Positions 1 through 11,794 of a DNA stretch of 64,000 nucleotides are shown in pieces (the stretch's first letter is position 1; the number at the start of each line of letters is the position of its first letter). The DNA is taken from the NCBI GenBank assembly GCA_013407085.1, contig JACCGJ010013209.1, positions 1 through 64,000 of the forward strand. The letters are read 5' to 3'. A program made the translations under genes and the position numbers. This DNA comes from Atriophallophorus winterbourni (taxonomy: Eukaryota > Platyhelminthes > Trematoda > Plagiorchiida > Microphallidae). Under the pieces are notes generated by a model. The model did not search any database, was not told the DNA's origin, and was given only the letters and a program-made list of their open reading frames with translations.

Positions 1-3000
1 GATCATTACCAACAAGTTTTTTTATCGAATAATAACAAGGTGAGTGTTATATGCCTTTATTTAGTATTAAGGTTGAAACAAACTCCTAACGGATGTTATT
101 TTGTTAAACAATTCATTTCCGTGCACGAATGAAACACGCTTTGATCTTCAACATCATGTGATTTAGAAGCATCCGCATGTGGTTAATGTAATTCCCAAAG
201 CTGAAAATCAACGCAGTTATTGGCATGGATAGAAAATTGGATGGAATATATTCTGTTTACATCAAAGACCAATGTGGGATTTTTAAAATATGCGCATGCA
301 GTATTTTTCGTCGGATGGAGCGGTCAAATTTCGGTTGCGTTTAGCGATACCTGCGTTTGAAGAGAAGCCACTGAACCGCCGAGTTGCAAAAGTGGTGAGC
401 AAGAGCGGGACATCATTCGAAGGCATCCGTCATTAATAAGTCGGTAACTCAGACTCTTGTTGGGATGAAGTGATCGTAACAATCAAATCCTCATGCGCTG
501 TAAACAAGTGTCACTCATGGCTTTATTAAATTGCCAAACCTGATATTAGATTTATACATATGCAAAATACCCAATGAAGTCATCAACCGTAAAGCTGAAC
601 AACACGTGCATACATAATTAGGGAATACGCCTAAACTTAAGTGTCGCTCAACATGAAAAAAACAATATCCACGTCATGCTAGCAGAATTACAAAACAAAG
701 AGAGGAAGTGCATTTGTAATTTATATCTCACCAAAGTTTAGTCCACAGAATCACTATTAAAGTGGTCAGGTCTCCTATATAATTTGGTTCAACTCGCCTT
801 GCATTTATAATAATTTGCCATGAATAATTATATAAAATCCGAACAATGTTGAATTTCTAAGGCTTTTTAGGGTAGGGAACACTTTTGTTTAGATTATCAT
901 CAATCTTTTTCATTTTAGCTTTGCTTGTCCCATTAATAAACACAAGAATAATAATCCATAATCATGCTAAGATTTTATCATGTAAAGTCTTGATCGATGA
1001 TGAAGATTAATTGCACAAGCCATTTTTTGTTCAACAATGTGCTTGTTTAATAATCCAAATAGATCCCTTGACGCATTGCATATATGAAACAATATTTTAT
1101 TCCAGAAAAACAAATAGTGGCGAATTCAGGGTCACTCGTTTCAATATCATAACTTACAAATTTTTTTATTATTATCGAACGCAACTGAGAAGGTTAAAAT
1201 AATTCAAGTAAATTATGTATTATATGAACAAAGTATTGATGGTTAATATGTTGTTTAAAAAGTGCTTGTCGTGGATTACAAAACAAAATTGTAGCAGTTA
1301 ATTTCGTATGGCTATCATTGACGAAGAAATCCATATCACAATTGCTAATGTGAAGATTCTAAACAGTACAAATTTATTAATAATTATAGGGTGTGTGCAC
1401 TACTATATTCAGAAAGTCCCATGATTTTTGGATTGTAGGAGATAATATTCAATGATTTACACAGTGGCTAATAGATGGCACGTAATCTTTATTCTTCAAT
1501 TAATAAAATATAGCTGTTCAATATCAAATTTTCAAATATATTTATTTAATTATAACGATAGGGTTCGAAAATATAACGCCTCGAATTTTGACAAAGCAAT
1601 TCCAACGACGTGCACTTAAACTTAGAAACAAATCTCGTCAATTTTTGACATTAGTATAATAAGCTTGAAAGGACAAAATTTTCAAGGTTCAATATAATAC
1701 ACTTCTGTGAACCGCTGCGTAAGAATTTAAATACATTTCGATTTATTTTAGCAATCGCACAATTCGAAATTAATGCAATGTTTGGCGTCCATAGCCTAAT
1801 TGTTCAGTGATTTCTTTCGCGTGAATAATTTTATCCTTGTATCCTGAAGCTGAACACAACAAATTGTTTATTCGTGTTCTGAACGACACAACATTAGCGT
1901 GCTACTGACATTGATCAAACGAGTTCCGCCGATCATTTTGAGTACTTGAAGAGATATTTTCCCTGAAATTGGAATGTTTCGCCGTGTGAAAAAGCGGATA
2001 AGAAAAACTCCATGTGGTTGATATGTATCTCATTGTTGAAATTCGTTTCAAAATGGCAAATGTTGAGCGATAGAGGAAACTTGTAACTTACAATTTCACT
2101 TCGTATATGTTTAATTTTTATGCAACGAAACTATTTCCGGTTGGCACTTACCAAGTGCGATAGCACACACTATAAATATATAAATTATAAATTATTTAAC
2201 ATAAACTTGAAACCAATTTTAATTGTCAATTATGGGAGTCTGAAATGCTTGATCGGAAATATTTTAATCTGGTCCTACATGTGATCAAAGTGTTTGGCAG
2301 TGAGATACCAGTCGAGCAAGCATTTCAAGTTTTAACATCTGTTTAAACTTTTAAAATTTCAGAACTCAAGATAAAATTAAAAGAACTGTCGCATTCCGAT
2401 TACGTCAACTGCTAGAAACACGTTGTGAAGTTTAGGTTAATGGATTAGAGTAACATATTACAAAAACACCAAGTAAGATAGTGATTATAGTCCGCTGTAA
2501 TGTGGCATGTTATTTTCCAAATAATCAATTTTATCGGTCATATTACATGTAGCATGATTTATAGCATTTTCCTCATTTATTTATTGAAATTAAACGAAAT
2601 ATTGGTTAAACTTAATACTAGGCTTTCGTATAATACATGCCAGGTAATTACTATTTTTTTAGAAAGTCTCTTTTATATGATAACATTTTATCCTCAGAAC
2701 AGTGTGCGAGGCCGTCGCTGCTCTTTTGTCAACTATTGATGCTATGCGTACGACTTCTGGGTTAGGCACCAATTCACAACAAGATGGGAGTCCAACCGAA
2801 CTGTCTGATTCAATTTCAGTGGTTTAATTTGCTTTATAACCATTTATATGATACATTTACGGAGGAAATTGTATAACAAAAATGACGTTACTTGGTACAT
2901 TGATCGTTTATGATCATTAAAAAATTTAAATAAAATATTTTATCGCAACAAAGTAAAAAGGTGTGTTTTAACGTCGAGTGTGTATTTATTAATGAATTAA

Positions 3001-3540
3001 TTTTCGTCTCTTGCACCAATATATATGTTTTTACAAAAACATAAAATATATTCCGAATTGTTTTAAGATTTATCCAATTATTCGGTTAACATACTTTCTT
3101 CATCTCGTTTAAGCGCTATAGGTTTTTGAAAAGCATGATTGCTGAATCACATTTTTTTTTAATTGGTACATATTTTAAGTAGAAATGGATGGAGATTTTT
3201 TGAAATATATTGAGGATGTAGTTAGATGATTTACCAATATGGTTCTAACATAATCAATAGTATAATGCCAATTCGCATATAACAATATAGTTCATTTAAT
3301 TTTATCGCTCAATAATTGGTCGTTGCTTTGCTTTCATTCATGTCGAACAATGTTGAGGTTGAACTGTGTTCCATATTTTGCACAGCTCAGCATATTCATA
3401 AATATAAAATTGGTTATTGAAAAGAGCGTTTCGAATAAATGGCCGCGAGTTCATTAAATTTATATTTCATATTCAAAAGTGAGATCTTTGGCCTATTTGT
3501 CACCATTTAGTAACTATGCAGAGTCGTTTTAGTTGAATCT
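1..3540. other. AT-rich region without recognised gene
   Basis: I find no convincing coding exon, RNA gene or recognisable mobile element here. Open frames are short and low-complexity, as expected by chance in AT-rich DNA. The only compositional outlier is the GC-richer patch at about 290-440, listed separately. Confidence 0.5.
290..436 (+). other. GC-richer 48-codon open frame, unknown
   Basis: An ATG at 290 (second in-frame ATG at 296) opens 48 codons ending with TAA at 434-436. The patch is clearly richer in G and C than its surroundings and is rich in Arg, Lys and Ala codons. The opposite strand is also open across most of it, so the coding strand is not decided. It resembles no family I recognise and could equally be a fragment of an old repeat. 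Confidence 0.15.
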
Positions 3541-3547
3541 AAACCTT

Positions 3548-3800
3548 GGGTGTGTGTGTATGATGGAGATGCATGATGTGAGCTTTTATATTCATGGTCA
3601 TGGGTTCAAACCCAATTTACATGAATATGGGCAATTGGCCGTACAAACCTTACCCAACAGTGGCATACGAGCGCAACGTTTTTACCCTTCTTCCACTGTT
3701 TAAAGCGCATGCGGATCCTGATCCTACTGTCCCTACATGATGAGTGCAAACAGCACGAAACGGGTCATGAGGTGTGTAATGATAATGCTTTGTTCGTGAA
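3548..3800 (+). repeat. SINE-like repeat carrying a hammerhead core
   Basis: This copy is delimited by comparison with the other hammerhead-bearing repeats of the window. It has a B-box-like block GGGTTCAAACCC near 3604, then conserved blocks: CCAACAGTGGCATACGAG near 3655, CCACTGTTTAAAGCGCATGCGGATCC near 3696 (described by position; the same order recurs at 25.9, 50.4 and 52.0 kb), then the ribozyme core at 3731-3772. The order, a pol III-like internal promoter followed by a hammerhead, is that of the schistosome S-alpha SINE-like family. Family assignment is inference; the repeated blocks are seen directly. Confidence 0.55.
3731..3772 (+). ncRNA. Hammerhead ribozyme core, one core mutation
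   Basis: Read as a type I hammerhead: helix I strand CCCTAC, core ATGATGA (consensus CTGATGA, so C3 is A), helix II GTGC-AAACA-GCAC with four perfect pairs, GAAA, a two-pair helix III (AC..GT with a GG loop) and cleavage triplet GTC at 3764-3766. The helix I strands pair poorly (ATGAGG opposite CCCTAC). Helix II, GAAA and GTC are intact; the C3 change and weak helix I predict little or no activity. Confidence 0.6.
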
Positions 3801-4079
3801 TGTTGGTTGACTCAAATGATATGTGGGAATAATTCATATGTGATTGGTTTGACGATATGTTTAAGCAACATTCATTGTTTCAAATAATAATACATCGGGT
3901 ACTGAATATTGTGGTACACAGATATACAATTGTGTGGTACCTCTGTACAGTGTATATAACTTCGTGTTATATTGAGTGGCAAGGGTAATTATTTTAGGTC
4001 AGCATCATGCTGCACGATAACGGCTATTATTCCTGTCGTAAACATCAGTTTTGGCATTGTGAACTCAGCAGATCATGCG

Positions 4080-4230
4080 GCTCTGTCTGTTTGAATGGTT
4101 TGCCTCCCAAACATGTTAGCCTCATTCAGTCGATGTCAACCAGGGATGTACATCATAAGCGTAGTTCGATTCGGGAGGAACAGTCTTCCCCACAGCGACA
4201 GACATGACTCGCACGAACGTTGTCGATTGC
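4080..4230 (-). mobile_element. RTE-like 3' end fragment
   Basis: The stretch around 4115-4200 (CGATGTCAACCAGGGATGTACATC, then GATTCGGGAGGAACAGTCT) matches the 3' terminal region of the RTE-like copy that ends at about 6880, in the same minus orientation. Only the terminal ~130 bp is present. It abuts the 5' side of the CR1-like copy that follows. Confidence 0.5.
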
Positions 4231-4439
4231 ACACTGAGGGCGAACCGAACATGTATATCAATGAAAACGTTGCGTGAGGCATTTGTGCATGGGCTGGAAA
4301 TACACACGACACAAAGTAATCAATGACACTGACGGATGCGGCAGATGCACATCTGGGTTTCAGATCGACAGCACGCAAAAAAGAAAACGAATAACTGCTT
4401 GAAAATTTCAAATGTGTTACGACAGAAAAAAATTATAAT

Positions 4440-6650
4440 TTCCCTCCGTGTTAAACCAGAAGCGTTCTGGTTTAAAATTCGATGAACATAATATAAATTT
4501 CAGCGATCCGGACGCGCATTACACAACCCTGAAACATAATAGCAAAGAACCACATTTCAGAATTCGCAGTAGGACTCGAAAATGGCTGACAAAGCGAAAT
4601 TTCGCATGGGCTATTCACAGAGTCTCCATAACTGATTCGACGTGGGCAAACGTTCGCGAATTGCGGAATCAAGTCACAAATCTCATCCGAGAGGACAAAC
4701 TATAAAACCAGCTTCAGCTGGCGGTAAGAATGCAGCGAAATCTCAAACTGCTTTATCAAAATGTTAACAACACTACGAAGCTGAATCCCGTGATTTTCCG
4801 ATCATGACAGATAAAGGACTAACTGATTCTGTGCTGGAAACCGCTAACGCTCTAGCCAGTTTTTATTCACGAGTTTTCACCCCCAAGTATGAATTACAAC
4901 GGTCAGAATTGTGCCGGAGACTATATGCGATGTATGCATCAGTTCGGAAATAGTGCAGCACCACATACGTAAGTTGAATATCAACAATTACCCGGAATCA
5001 CTCACGCAATCCTAAAGTTATGCCGCAGTCACTTGTGCGAAACACTTTGTGATTTATTTAATCACTCCTTGAGGGAGGGTGTTGTACCTAATGACTGGGA
5101 GAGAGGAATCATAAAACCCATCTACAATGGTGGAACTTGTTCTGACACAGCCAATTACCACCATGTTACACTCCTTCCAGTGATCTCAAAAACTATGGAG
5201 CGAATTGTGTGCGAAAGAATTGTGAGTCATCTCGAAGCACAAAACTTACTGATCAGAGAGCAACATGGATTTAGAAAGTCTCGTTCTTGCTTGACTAACC
5301 TACTGGAGACACTGGATGACTGTTCGCAGGCAGTGGATAATGGTGGTTGCGTGCATGCGTGTTACTTGGACATATCAATGGCGTTTGATCGCGTGGACCA
5401 TTCTATACTCCTGCGCAACCTGCACGATGTTGTTATTAATTGGTGCCTTCTTGCCTGGCTGAGAATTTACCTTCTTGATCGCAAAGCAAATATACGTATC
5501 GATGGTGTGATGTCTGGGGAAATCGAAGCCACTAGCGGTATCCCACAAGGTTCGGTACTTGGTCCCGTTTTCATTTTGGTCTACATCAACGACCTTCCGA
5601 AAGTTGTCACAGCCAAAATGGTTCTCTTTGCGGATGATGTTAAACTTTGGATGCGAATCACGTCAATCGTGGACTGTTTGCGCTAACAAAGCGATTTGGA
5701 TATATTGAACAGCTGGTCGGAGAGAAATAAACTTCCATTCAACTTCAGAAAGTGTAAAATGTTGCAAATAGGCAAAGATTTTTCATTCTCATACTACCTT
5801 GGACCAAACCAACTGGAATGGACAACCAAAGAGAAAGTCCTCAGCATATGGATTAGTGGAAGTCTTAAGTTTAGCATGTAATGTGAAGCAGTGTACAACC
5901 GAGCTAGCCGCTTGCTAGGTATGCTTCGGCGTATTTTCGGTAATTTTTTCCGGGAATCATTCTCCATGCTCATACATACCTATATTAACCCGGTGTTAGA
6001 TTACTCAGTGCAATCTTGGGAACCGTCGCTACAAAATGACATCAAGCAGCTCGAGAGGATTTATCACAGATCAACTAAAATGGTGGGCAGTCTCCGCAAC
6101 CTATCATATGAGAATTGACTTGAGCAAATTTATTTTGGATACACTGCTTCGCAGAAGGGTTCGATTTGAACTAATCCTAACTTACAAGATAATGAACTCA
6201 AAGGCGCACCTTCTGAGGCATCTATTCCGCCTCCGGTCAAGCCATGCTACACGTACTCACCCATTGGAATTTGATATTCCACATTCCCACAAGAACTGCC
6301 GTCGGTTCTTCTATTCGGTGCGCGTTTGTTTCTTATGGAACTCCCTACCGTCGGATGTTGTCCAATAATCTAGTGAAATGATTTTCAGGAACAAATTAGA
6401 TATATTTATGCTTAATAATTCCACCCTACATCCCGTTTATATAACATGATTTTTTTCCAAACGAATATTTTTTCCCCATCATACCGCCACAATACATGAA
6501 ATTTTTTTGCAACTACAAAACTGTCGATCTTCCTAATGACTCAATCTATTTTGTATATTTTTATTGTCCTTATACGAATATCATGTGGTGTTGTACAGCT
6601 ACGAGCTTTTCATACCATAAATTCTTGAATCCTGAATCTTGAATAGTGGC
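4440..6650 (+). mobile_element. CR1-like non-LTR retrotransposon, copy 1
   Basis: A 5'-truncated, decayed CR1-clade element. It starts in the linker between endonuclease and reverse transcriptase, runs through the whole RT and ends with a short TTGAATC-type tandem tail near 6625-6645, the usual kind of CR1 3' terminus. It aligns nearly end to end with the second half of the copy at 11.6-13.5 kb. Several small deletions (about 45 bp near 4530, others near 4890 and 4985) and stops make it non-functional. No target-site duplication was identified. Confidence 0.85.
5033..6368 (+). pseudogene. CR1-like reverse transcriptase pseudogene
   Basis: The frame from 5033 reads through the RT core: GIIKPIYNGG, HGFRKSRSC, a YLDISMAFDRVDHS box (RT motif A), SGIPQGSVLGP (motif B) and LFADDVKLW with the catalytic FADD (motif C). 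It stops at TAA 5684-5686 where the intact relative at 19.6 kb has Leu; the reading resumes in the same frame (SWSERNKLPFNFRKCK) and stops again at 5879. The C-terminal thumb and tail region follows in shifted frames to about 6368. The first stop is shared with the other copy (see findings), so it predates this insertion. Confidence 0.85.
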
Positions 6651-6877
6651 ATACAACTTGCTTGAATCTAAACTTACACATATCGAAATAAAATCCATAT
6701 GTTCACGATGATCATAGTGAAAGTGTAATATCAAAATATTTTAGGAAGCTGCGCCCCAAATAACACAACATCCCGAAACTTTTGTTAGCTGATAATCAGA
6801 GAGTAATCTCAATCAGTGATAATATTCCAGCTCATTGATATATTTGAACTTTGATTAATATTTACGATGTTTGTTGT
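6651..6877. other. Spacer between two retroelements
   Basis: AT-rich sequence between the CR1-like tail and the RTE-like 3' end. I see nothing in it. Confidence 0.4.
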
Positions 6878-9190
6878 TGTTAGCCTCCGTCGGTCGATGT
6901 CGACCATGGATGTACATCACAATCGCATGCATTTCATGTTTTGCAGCTTTTTGAATGACTAAACAATCCGATTCGGGAGGAACAATCTCTCAAGCAGCGC
7001 TTGCAACGATAGTCAGAACTCTGTTGTATTGCATCAGTTGCACGGTGGCGGCGTGATCTGCGTTCAGCAGCCAAGAGCTGTATCTGCTCATCCTCGGCTT
7101 GCAGACGACGCTTTACACAATGCCTCCAAAGTGAGCGGTCAAGAGCAAGTTCTTCTCAGCTCGCGGGGTCAATCTCTGTCCAAGGGTCGACTTCCTAATT
7201 GCAACTCACCATAGAATAGATCTTTCGGAATACGATCATTTACCATTCTATAGACATGACCAACCGACCGCAGGCGGCGCTGACGTAATAGGGTGAACAT
7301 GCTCTGTAGACCAGCTTTTGAAAGCACTTAAGCGTTAGTAACTCTGTCCATCCACAATATGTTCAAGATACGAAGGACGCTTCGTAGATGTAAAGCACTC
7401 AGCTTCCGTTCGTGTCTTGCGTGCATGGTCCAGGTTTCACTGCCATATAGTAAAGCATATAGTAAGCAGGCGCTGTATACCATCATCTTTGTCTTTACAG
7501 TCGGCTTGCGGTTACCCCAAACACGAGAGTTTAATCGGGACAAAATGATAGCTGCTATACCGATCTGCTTATTAATCTCCGTGTCTAGCGAGAGGTTAGC
7601 CGAAATGGTTGAAACAAGATATGTGAAATAATGTACTGGTTCAAGCTGACAGTTTCCAAAAGTGATGATTGGTGGCGATACACTCCCTTGACCAAGGACG
7701 TTGGACTTGCTCATGCTGATTGTTAGACCAAAGTCTTTGCATGCCGACGAAAAACAGTCCATTAGCGACTGTAGGTTCTCTTGGGAGTGAGCAATAAAGG
7801 CTGCATCGTCGGCAAACAACAGGTCACGGATTATCACATCCCGTACTTTGGTTTGTGCTCTCAACCGGTTCAGGTTGAAAAGCTTACCATCACTTCGCGT
7901 GCGTATGTAAATGCTATCTGTTCTTTTCCTAAACGCGTGCTTCAGAAGTAGAGCAAAGATAATGTCGAACAGTGTGGGAGCAAAAACACACCCTTGTTTG
8001 ACGCCTCGGCGAATTTCAAATGTTTCTGAACTGCAACCGTTAAAATGGACTGAGTCTTTCATGCCTGGGTGGAACGAAATAACGAGTGTGAGCAGCCTTG
8101 GGGGACAGCCTATCAGATCAAAATTTTTCAAAAAACGCTCATTGCTGACGTAGTCGAATGCCTTAGTTAAATCAATAAAAACAGCGTATGATGGCATATG
8201 CTGTTCCCGACACTTTTTTGAAGTTGTCTCAGGGAGAAGATCATGTCAACGGTTCATCTTCCCTTGCGGAAGCCACATTGAAATTCGGAGTAAATTCTAT
8301 CAGCTAAAACTTGCAGCAGGATCTGTAAGGCTTCGGCAAACAATTTGCCCACAATATTCAGACGGGAGATTCCTCTGTAATTGTTGCAGTCGCCTCTGTC
8401 ACCCTTATTCTTAAATAGCCTGATGACCTTTGTGTTTTGCATCTCTTGTGGGACACTCCACTCTTGCCAGCACTGAAGAATCAAATGCTGGTTGTAATAA
8501 TGCTGCTCTACCGCATTTGAGCTCAGGTGAAATTCCGTTGTCACCAGGGGCCTTCCCATTTGCTAAACTGTCGATTGCCTTATTGAACTCATCAAGATTA
8601 GGATGGGTATCTAGATATTCAATGGTCGGAAACCGCTCGACATTTTCATGTGCATGGGGTAGAACCGTACCCTAGAGTAGAGAGATGAGAAGTGTTCTAC
8701 CCATCTTTCCATCTGTTGAGTTTTGTCGACAATCGGCTTACCAGATAAAGACTTAATGGAAGCCGTTTTAAGTTTTTTTGGCCAATGGCTCTCTTGATCC
8801 CATCATACATACGGTGAAAATTTCCAGTATCCGCAGCTTTTTGGATATTGAGGCTAACTTCAGTCCAATAGTCTTTTTCACATCGCCTTGCAGTCTGTTG
8901 GACCTCATTTCTAGCTGCTCTTAGAAGACGTAAGTTTTCATATTTTGCCATACGTTTGAACCTCAAGAATGCTGAGCGTTTCTCATCCAACACAGCAGTC
9001 ATCCCAAAAGCTTTTGCTTGGAACCATTAGCTTGTTCGAGCTTTCTTCGGACTGAACGTGGAAAGTGTTACTCTGCATATGCAGTTTTTCATCAATTCCT
9101 AGTTTTCTCATGCAGATTCAAGTGGGTTTGTCTTGTTGAACTCGGCTGTGAAGGCGTTTGCGAATCTCGCAGTTAGATTTGGTTCGCTTC
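6878..9190 (-). mobile_element. RTE-like non-LTR retrotransposon, copy A
   Basis: Minus-strand element with its 3' terminus at about 6878; on the minus strand the end reads GGCTAACAACAACAA, a short AAC-rich tail. It carries the RT domain (8197-7328) and the inter-domain segment upstream of it (9002-8697). It is interrupted after GGTTCGC at about 9190 by the U6-CR1 insertion; the continuation is recognised at 13528-13620 by comparison with the uninterrupted copy at 31.8 kb. It resembles the SR2/RTE group of schistosomes; clade assignment rests on the protein motifs. Confidence 0.85.
7328..9002 (-). pseudogene. RTE-like reverse transcriptase pseudogene
   Basis: Three adjoining minus-strand frames make one broken polyprotein. 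9002-8697 holds the region before the RT (RNEVQQTARRCEKDYW, DTGNFHRMYDGIKRAIG), typical of RTE elements. 8559-8254 has the RT N-terminus (NNYRGISRLNIVGKLFAEAL, CGFRKGR). 8197-7328 has motif A (VFIDLTKAFD), motif B (GVKQGCVFAPTLF), motif C LFADDAAF, and the C-terminal part GSETWTMHARHERKLSALH. Two frame breaks and stops separate the pieces, so no functional enzyme is made. The catalytic aspartates are still readable. Confidence 0.88.
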
Positions 9191-9197
9191 GGCGGTG

Positions 9198-9305
9198 AAC
9201 TCGCTTCGCCGGTACATATACTAAAATTGAAACGATACAGAGAAGATTAACATGGCCCCTGCGCAAGGATGACACGCAAAATCGTGAAGCGTTCCATATT
9301 TTTTT
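9198..9305 (+). ncRNA. U6: U6 snRNA copy (retropseudogene)
   Basis: Essentially full-length U6 spliceosomal RNA: 5' stem region CGCTTCGCCGGTACATATAC, intact ACAGAGA box at 9236-9242, then CATGGCCCCTGCGCAAGGATG, the 3' half GACACGCAAAATCGTGAAGC and a terminal T run at 9299-9305. The conserved AGC catalytic triad after the ACAGAGA box reads AAC (GATTAACATGG), so a functional snRNA is unlikely. A second partial U6 5' end (TTCGCTTCGGCGGT) lies directly upstream at about 9183-9196. The copy is joined head-on to a CR1-like element in the same orientation. Confidence 0.93.
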
Positions 9306-9778
9306 CACCCTGAAAGAGACACGTTAAAGTGCGGACGCATAATTTTGTGCTGTGATACTTTTGAACATTACTTGTCGCTCGCTGATTTCGCTTGAAGAGA
9401 TCTATTGGACTCAATCAGTTCAACTGTCCTGTGATCAATATTTCGGTAGTTACTATTTTCCACATCACCGTGGAAATTGTGTTCGCGAGCAAAATTTGTT
9501 GTCGCTGTTTTGACTTGGTTGGGACCGATATCGTTCGGAAGACCTACTTCAGCTAAATTTAACAAGCCGTGCCTCATTTGTGCGAGATCAAACCACCACG
9601 ACTGTTTTACTCGGTAATATGCATCCAATATATTGCTATACGTTCCCACGCGAAACTCGCAAATTTCATCTGTCAACCGTGAACCGATTGATACGCGCCA
9701 AGGTGTTTCAGTGGGAGCTATCAACACCCACATTCAACGATCAGACATTCTTGGCCAGACAACCTCAACAGCTATCGG

Positions 9779-10856
9779 ATGTCTATACCTACGAAAACTA
9801 CGTGTCAAATTTGCAGAAAGGGGGTAAGTGTGAAATCGAAAGTAGTCATGTGTTATATGTGCTTTACTGAGATCCACACTAATTGCGATAAACTTTTGAC
9901 TAACGAGGCAGTAGTCATTATTAATAAACCTGAAATTCCAAGTGTATGTTATGTGTGCAGCGTCTGTAGAACAAAGCCGTTAAACGGCGCTGGGACCGAT
10001 GTGTCACAACCAGGAGATCTAGAGAATCGCATCGAATACTAAGAGAACTGTTCCCAAAAAGTCGAGGAAACATTGAAGTCATAAGTAAATGCCCAGAATA
10101 AATCACTGAAAAATGAAAGCAATAATAACCCAACGCTACATCCCGTAACTCCACAAGTTGTGCCGTTAATTAAAGAGAGTTTGCGGGAGGCTGAAAAGTT
10201 TGGTGATGCAAAAGCTAGCTGCCAAAGATGTTAGCAACATTAGAAAGATCCGCCAAAGTCGGCACCCCAATTCGCCCCATCTCGACGAACGACGTTTAAT
10301 GAGAATAACTTTCAAAATCCAAAAAGAGATGAAAGACGTTCTCCTAAACTCTTATTTGCTCCGAACATGTTCACATACTAAATTTTGCATACATGCTGAT
10401 ATTCCGTGGTGGGAGAGGAAAGGAAATTTAAACAATGCGAGCAAATCTGACCAACGCAGTGTTGTTCTTCTTGGTGTTCTTGAAAACACTAACACTGCTT
10501 CGGGAAGTGAAATACAGCACCACGATTATAAACAGTGGCTCTACGTTGCTGACATCATCGGAGCTCACGAGTCAGTGGTGATGGACACTTTTAGAATACC
10601 TCGGTCATCAAACTATAAAGGTGACGGGCCAAAACCTCTGAAAGTAACATTTTCAACGAATGGTATGATGGAATTAATTAGGGCTAACTGTAAAGCTAAC
10701 CATAGGAATCTCCCGATGGTTGTCAGAATGAGTGATCATAGACTTTCTTCGGCTTCTAACGAACCACGGCTTTTACAATCAGACGAGACTCCGATTAGAA
10801 ACACTGTAGCAATCCCAAAGAACGACCGATGTCCGACTTTCGAAGGGTCGGACTAA
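9779..10856 (+). pseudogene. CR1-like ORF1 (PHD-type zinc finger) remnant
   Basis: The first part (9779-10042) is a cysteine-rich finger: TTCQICRKG, CYMCFTEIHTNC, then VCYVCSVC, a Cys/His pattern like the PHD finger of CR1-group ORF1 proteins. After a stop near 10042, a second open stretch (10200-10856, 218 codons) carries basic segments and a block GDGPKPLKVTFSTNGMMELI that looks like the nucleic-acid-binding C-terminal part of such proteins. ORF1 of CR1 elements is thought to bind the element RNA. The frame is broken at least once; the domain call for the second half is inference. Confidence 0.6.
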
Positions 10857-11502
10857 TAGACGAGCTTTCAGCACCATCATTGTATGCGAAAACCACAATC
10901 AATTGCTTATATACAAACGCACAATGCCTGTTAAACAAACTAGCTGAACTGAAGGATCTATGCAATCAGCAGTTACTCGACCTCATAGCAATAACTGAGA
11001 GATGGTTCCAACCTGACCGATAGCGAGCTCTCTATTCCAAACATGACCCTGTTTCGGACAGACTGCTTAAGAACAAGTGGTGGATTCGCTGTTTACCACC
11101 ATGAAAGTTTATACTGTACGATAGATACAGAGTGAACTCGATCTGGAAGACAGTATATGGTGCAACTTGAAGCTCGAATCAGGCGACAGTTGCATCGTTG
11201 GTGTAGTTTACCGTTCACCATCATCATTGAATACATATAAAGAAAAACTCTTGATAGCATAGCAGTACGCCGGAAAACAGCGCAATTCGCAATTGCTGAT
11301 TATGGGAGACTTCAATCTGCCTCAATTCTATAACCGAGTAGATCATCTACCCCTATCACTAGACAACAAATTTCGCGAACTGTTCGATTACATCGCTTTG
11401 TATAATCATGTTTTCGATTATACACAACAACGAAATTTCCAACAGACTTCTGTTCTACACCTAGTCTTAACCTCCGAAGCCACAGCCGTTAAGGATGTTT
11501 AG
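10829..11502 (+). pseudogene. APE-type endonuclease remnant of CR1-like element
   Basis: Opening block INCLYTNAQCLLNKLAELKD and LLDLIAITERWF are the N-terminal motifs of the AP-endonuclease-like domain of non-LTR elements (the Glu of ITE is a catalytic position). After disruptions, MGDFNLPQF near 11302 gives the conserved GDFN catalytic box and LHLVLTSEA the following strand. Stops at 11021 and in the middle section break it. This domain nicks target DNA to start reverse transcription in intact relatives. Confidence 0.75.
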
Positions 11503-11794
11503 TATCACCCTCCGCTGGGTCGAAGCGAGCACTTCGTTCTGCTATTTCAATAAGTGTGCAGCGCCAGAAGAATTGTAAAGCAAAAAAAAACGAAATAGAA
11601 AAGTGGATTACATTGGTTTGATGGAAACAATGGTAGCTTTCGATGGACATAATATAAATTTCAGTGATCCGGACTCGCATTTCACAACCCTGACAGATTA
11701 CTCAATCAACATGATACCTTTCAATTCTGAATATGTCCCGAAACATAATAGCAAAGAACGACACTTCAGAATTCGCAGTAGGACTAGAAAATGA

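Noticed and set aside
7911..8153. Plus-strand open frames over RTE-like copy A
   Set aside because: Antisense shadows of the reverse transcriptase on the minus strand.
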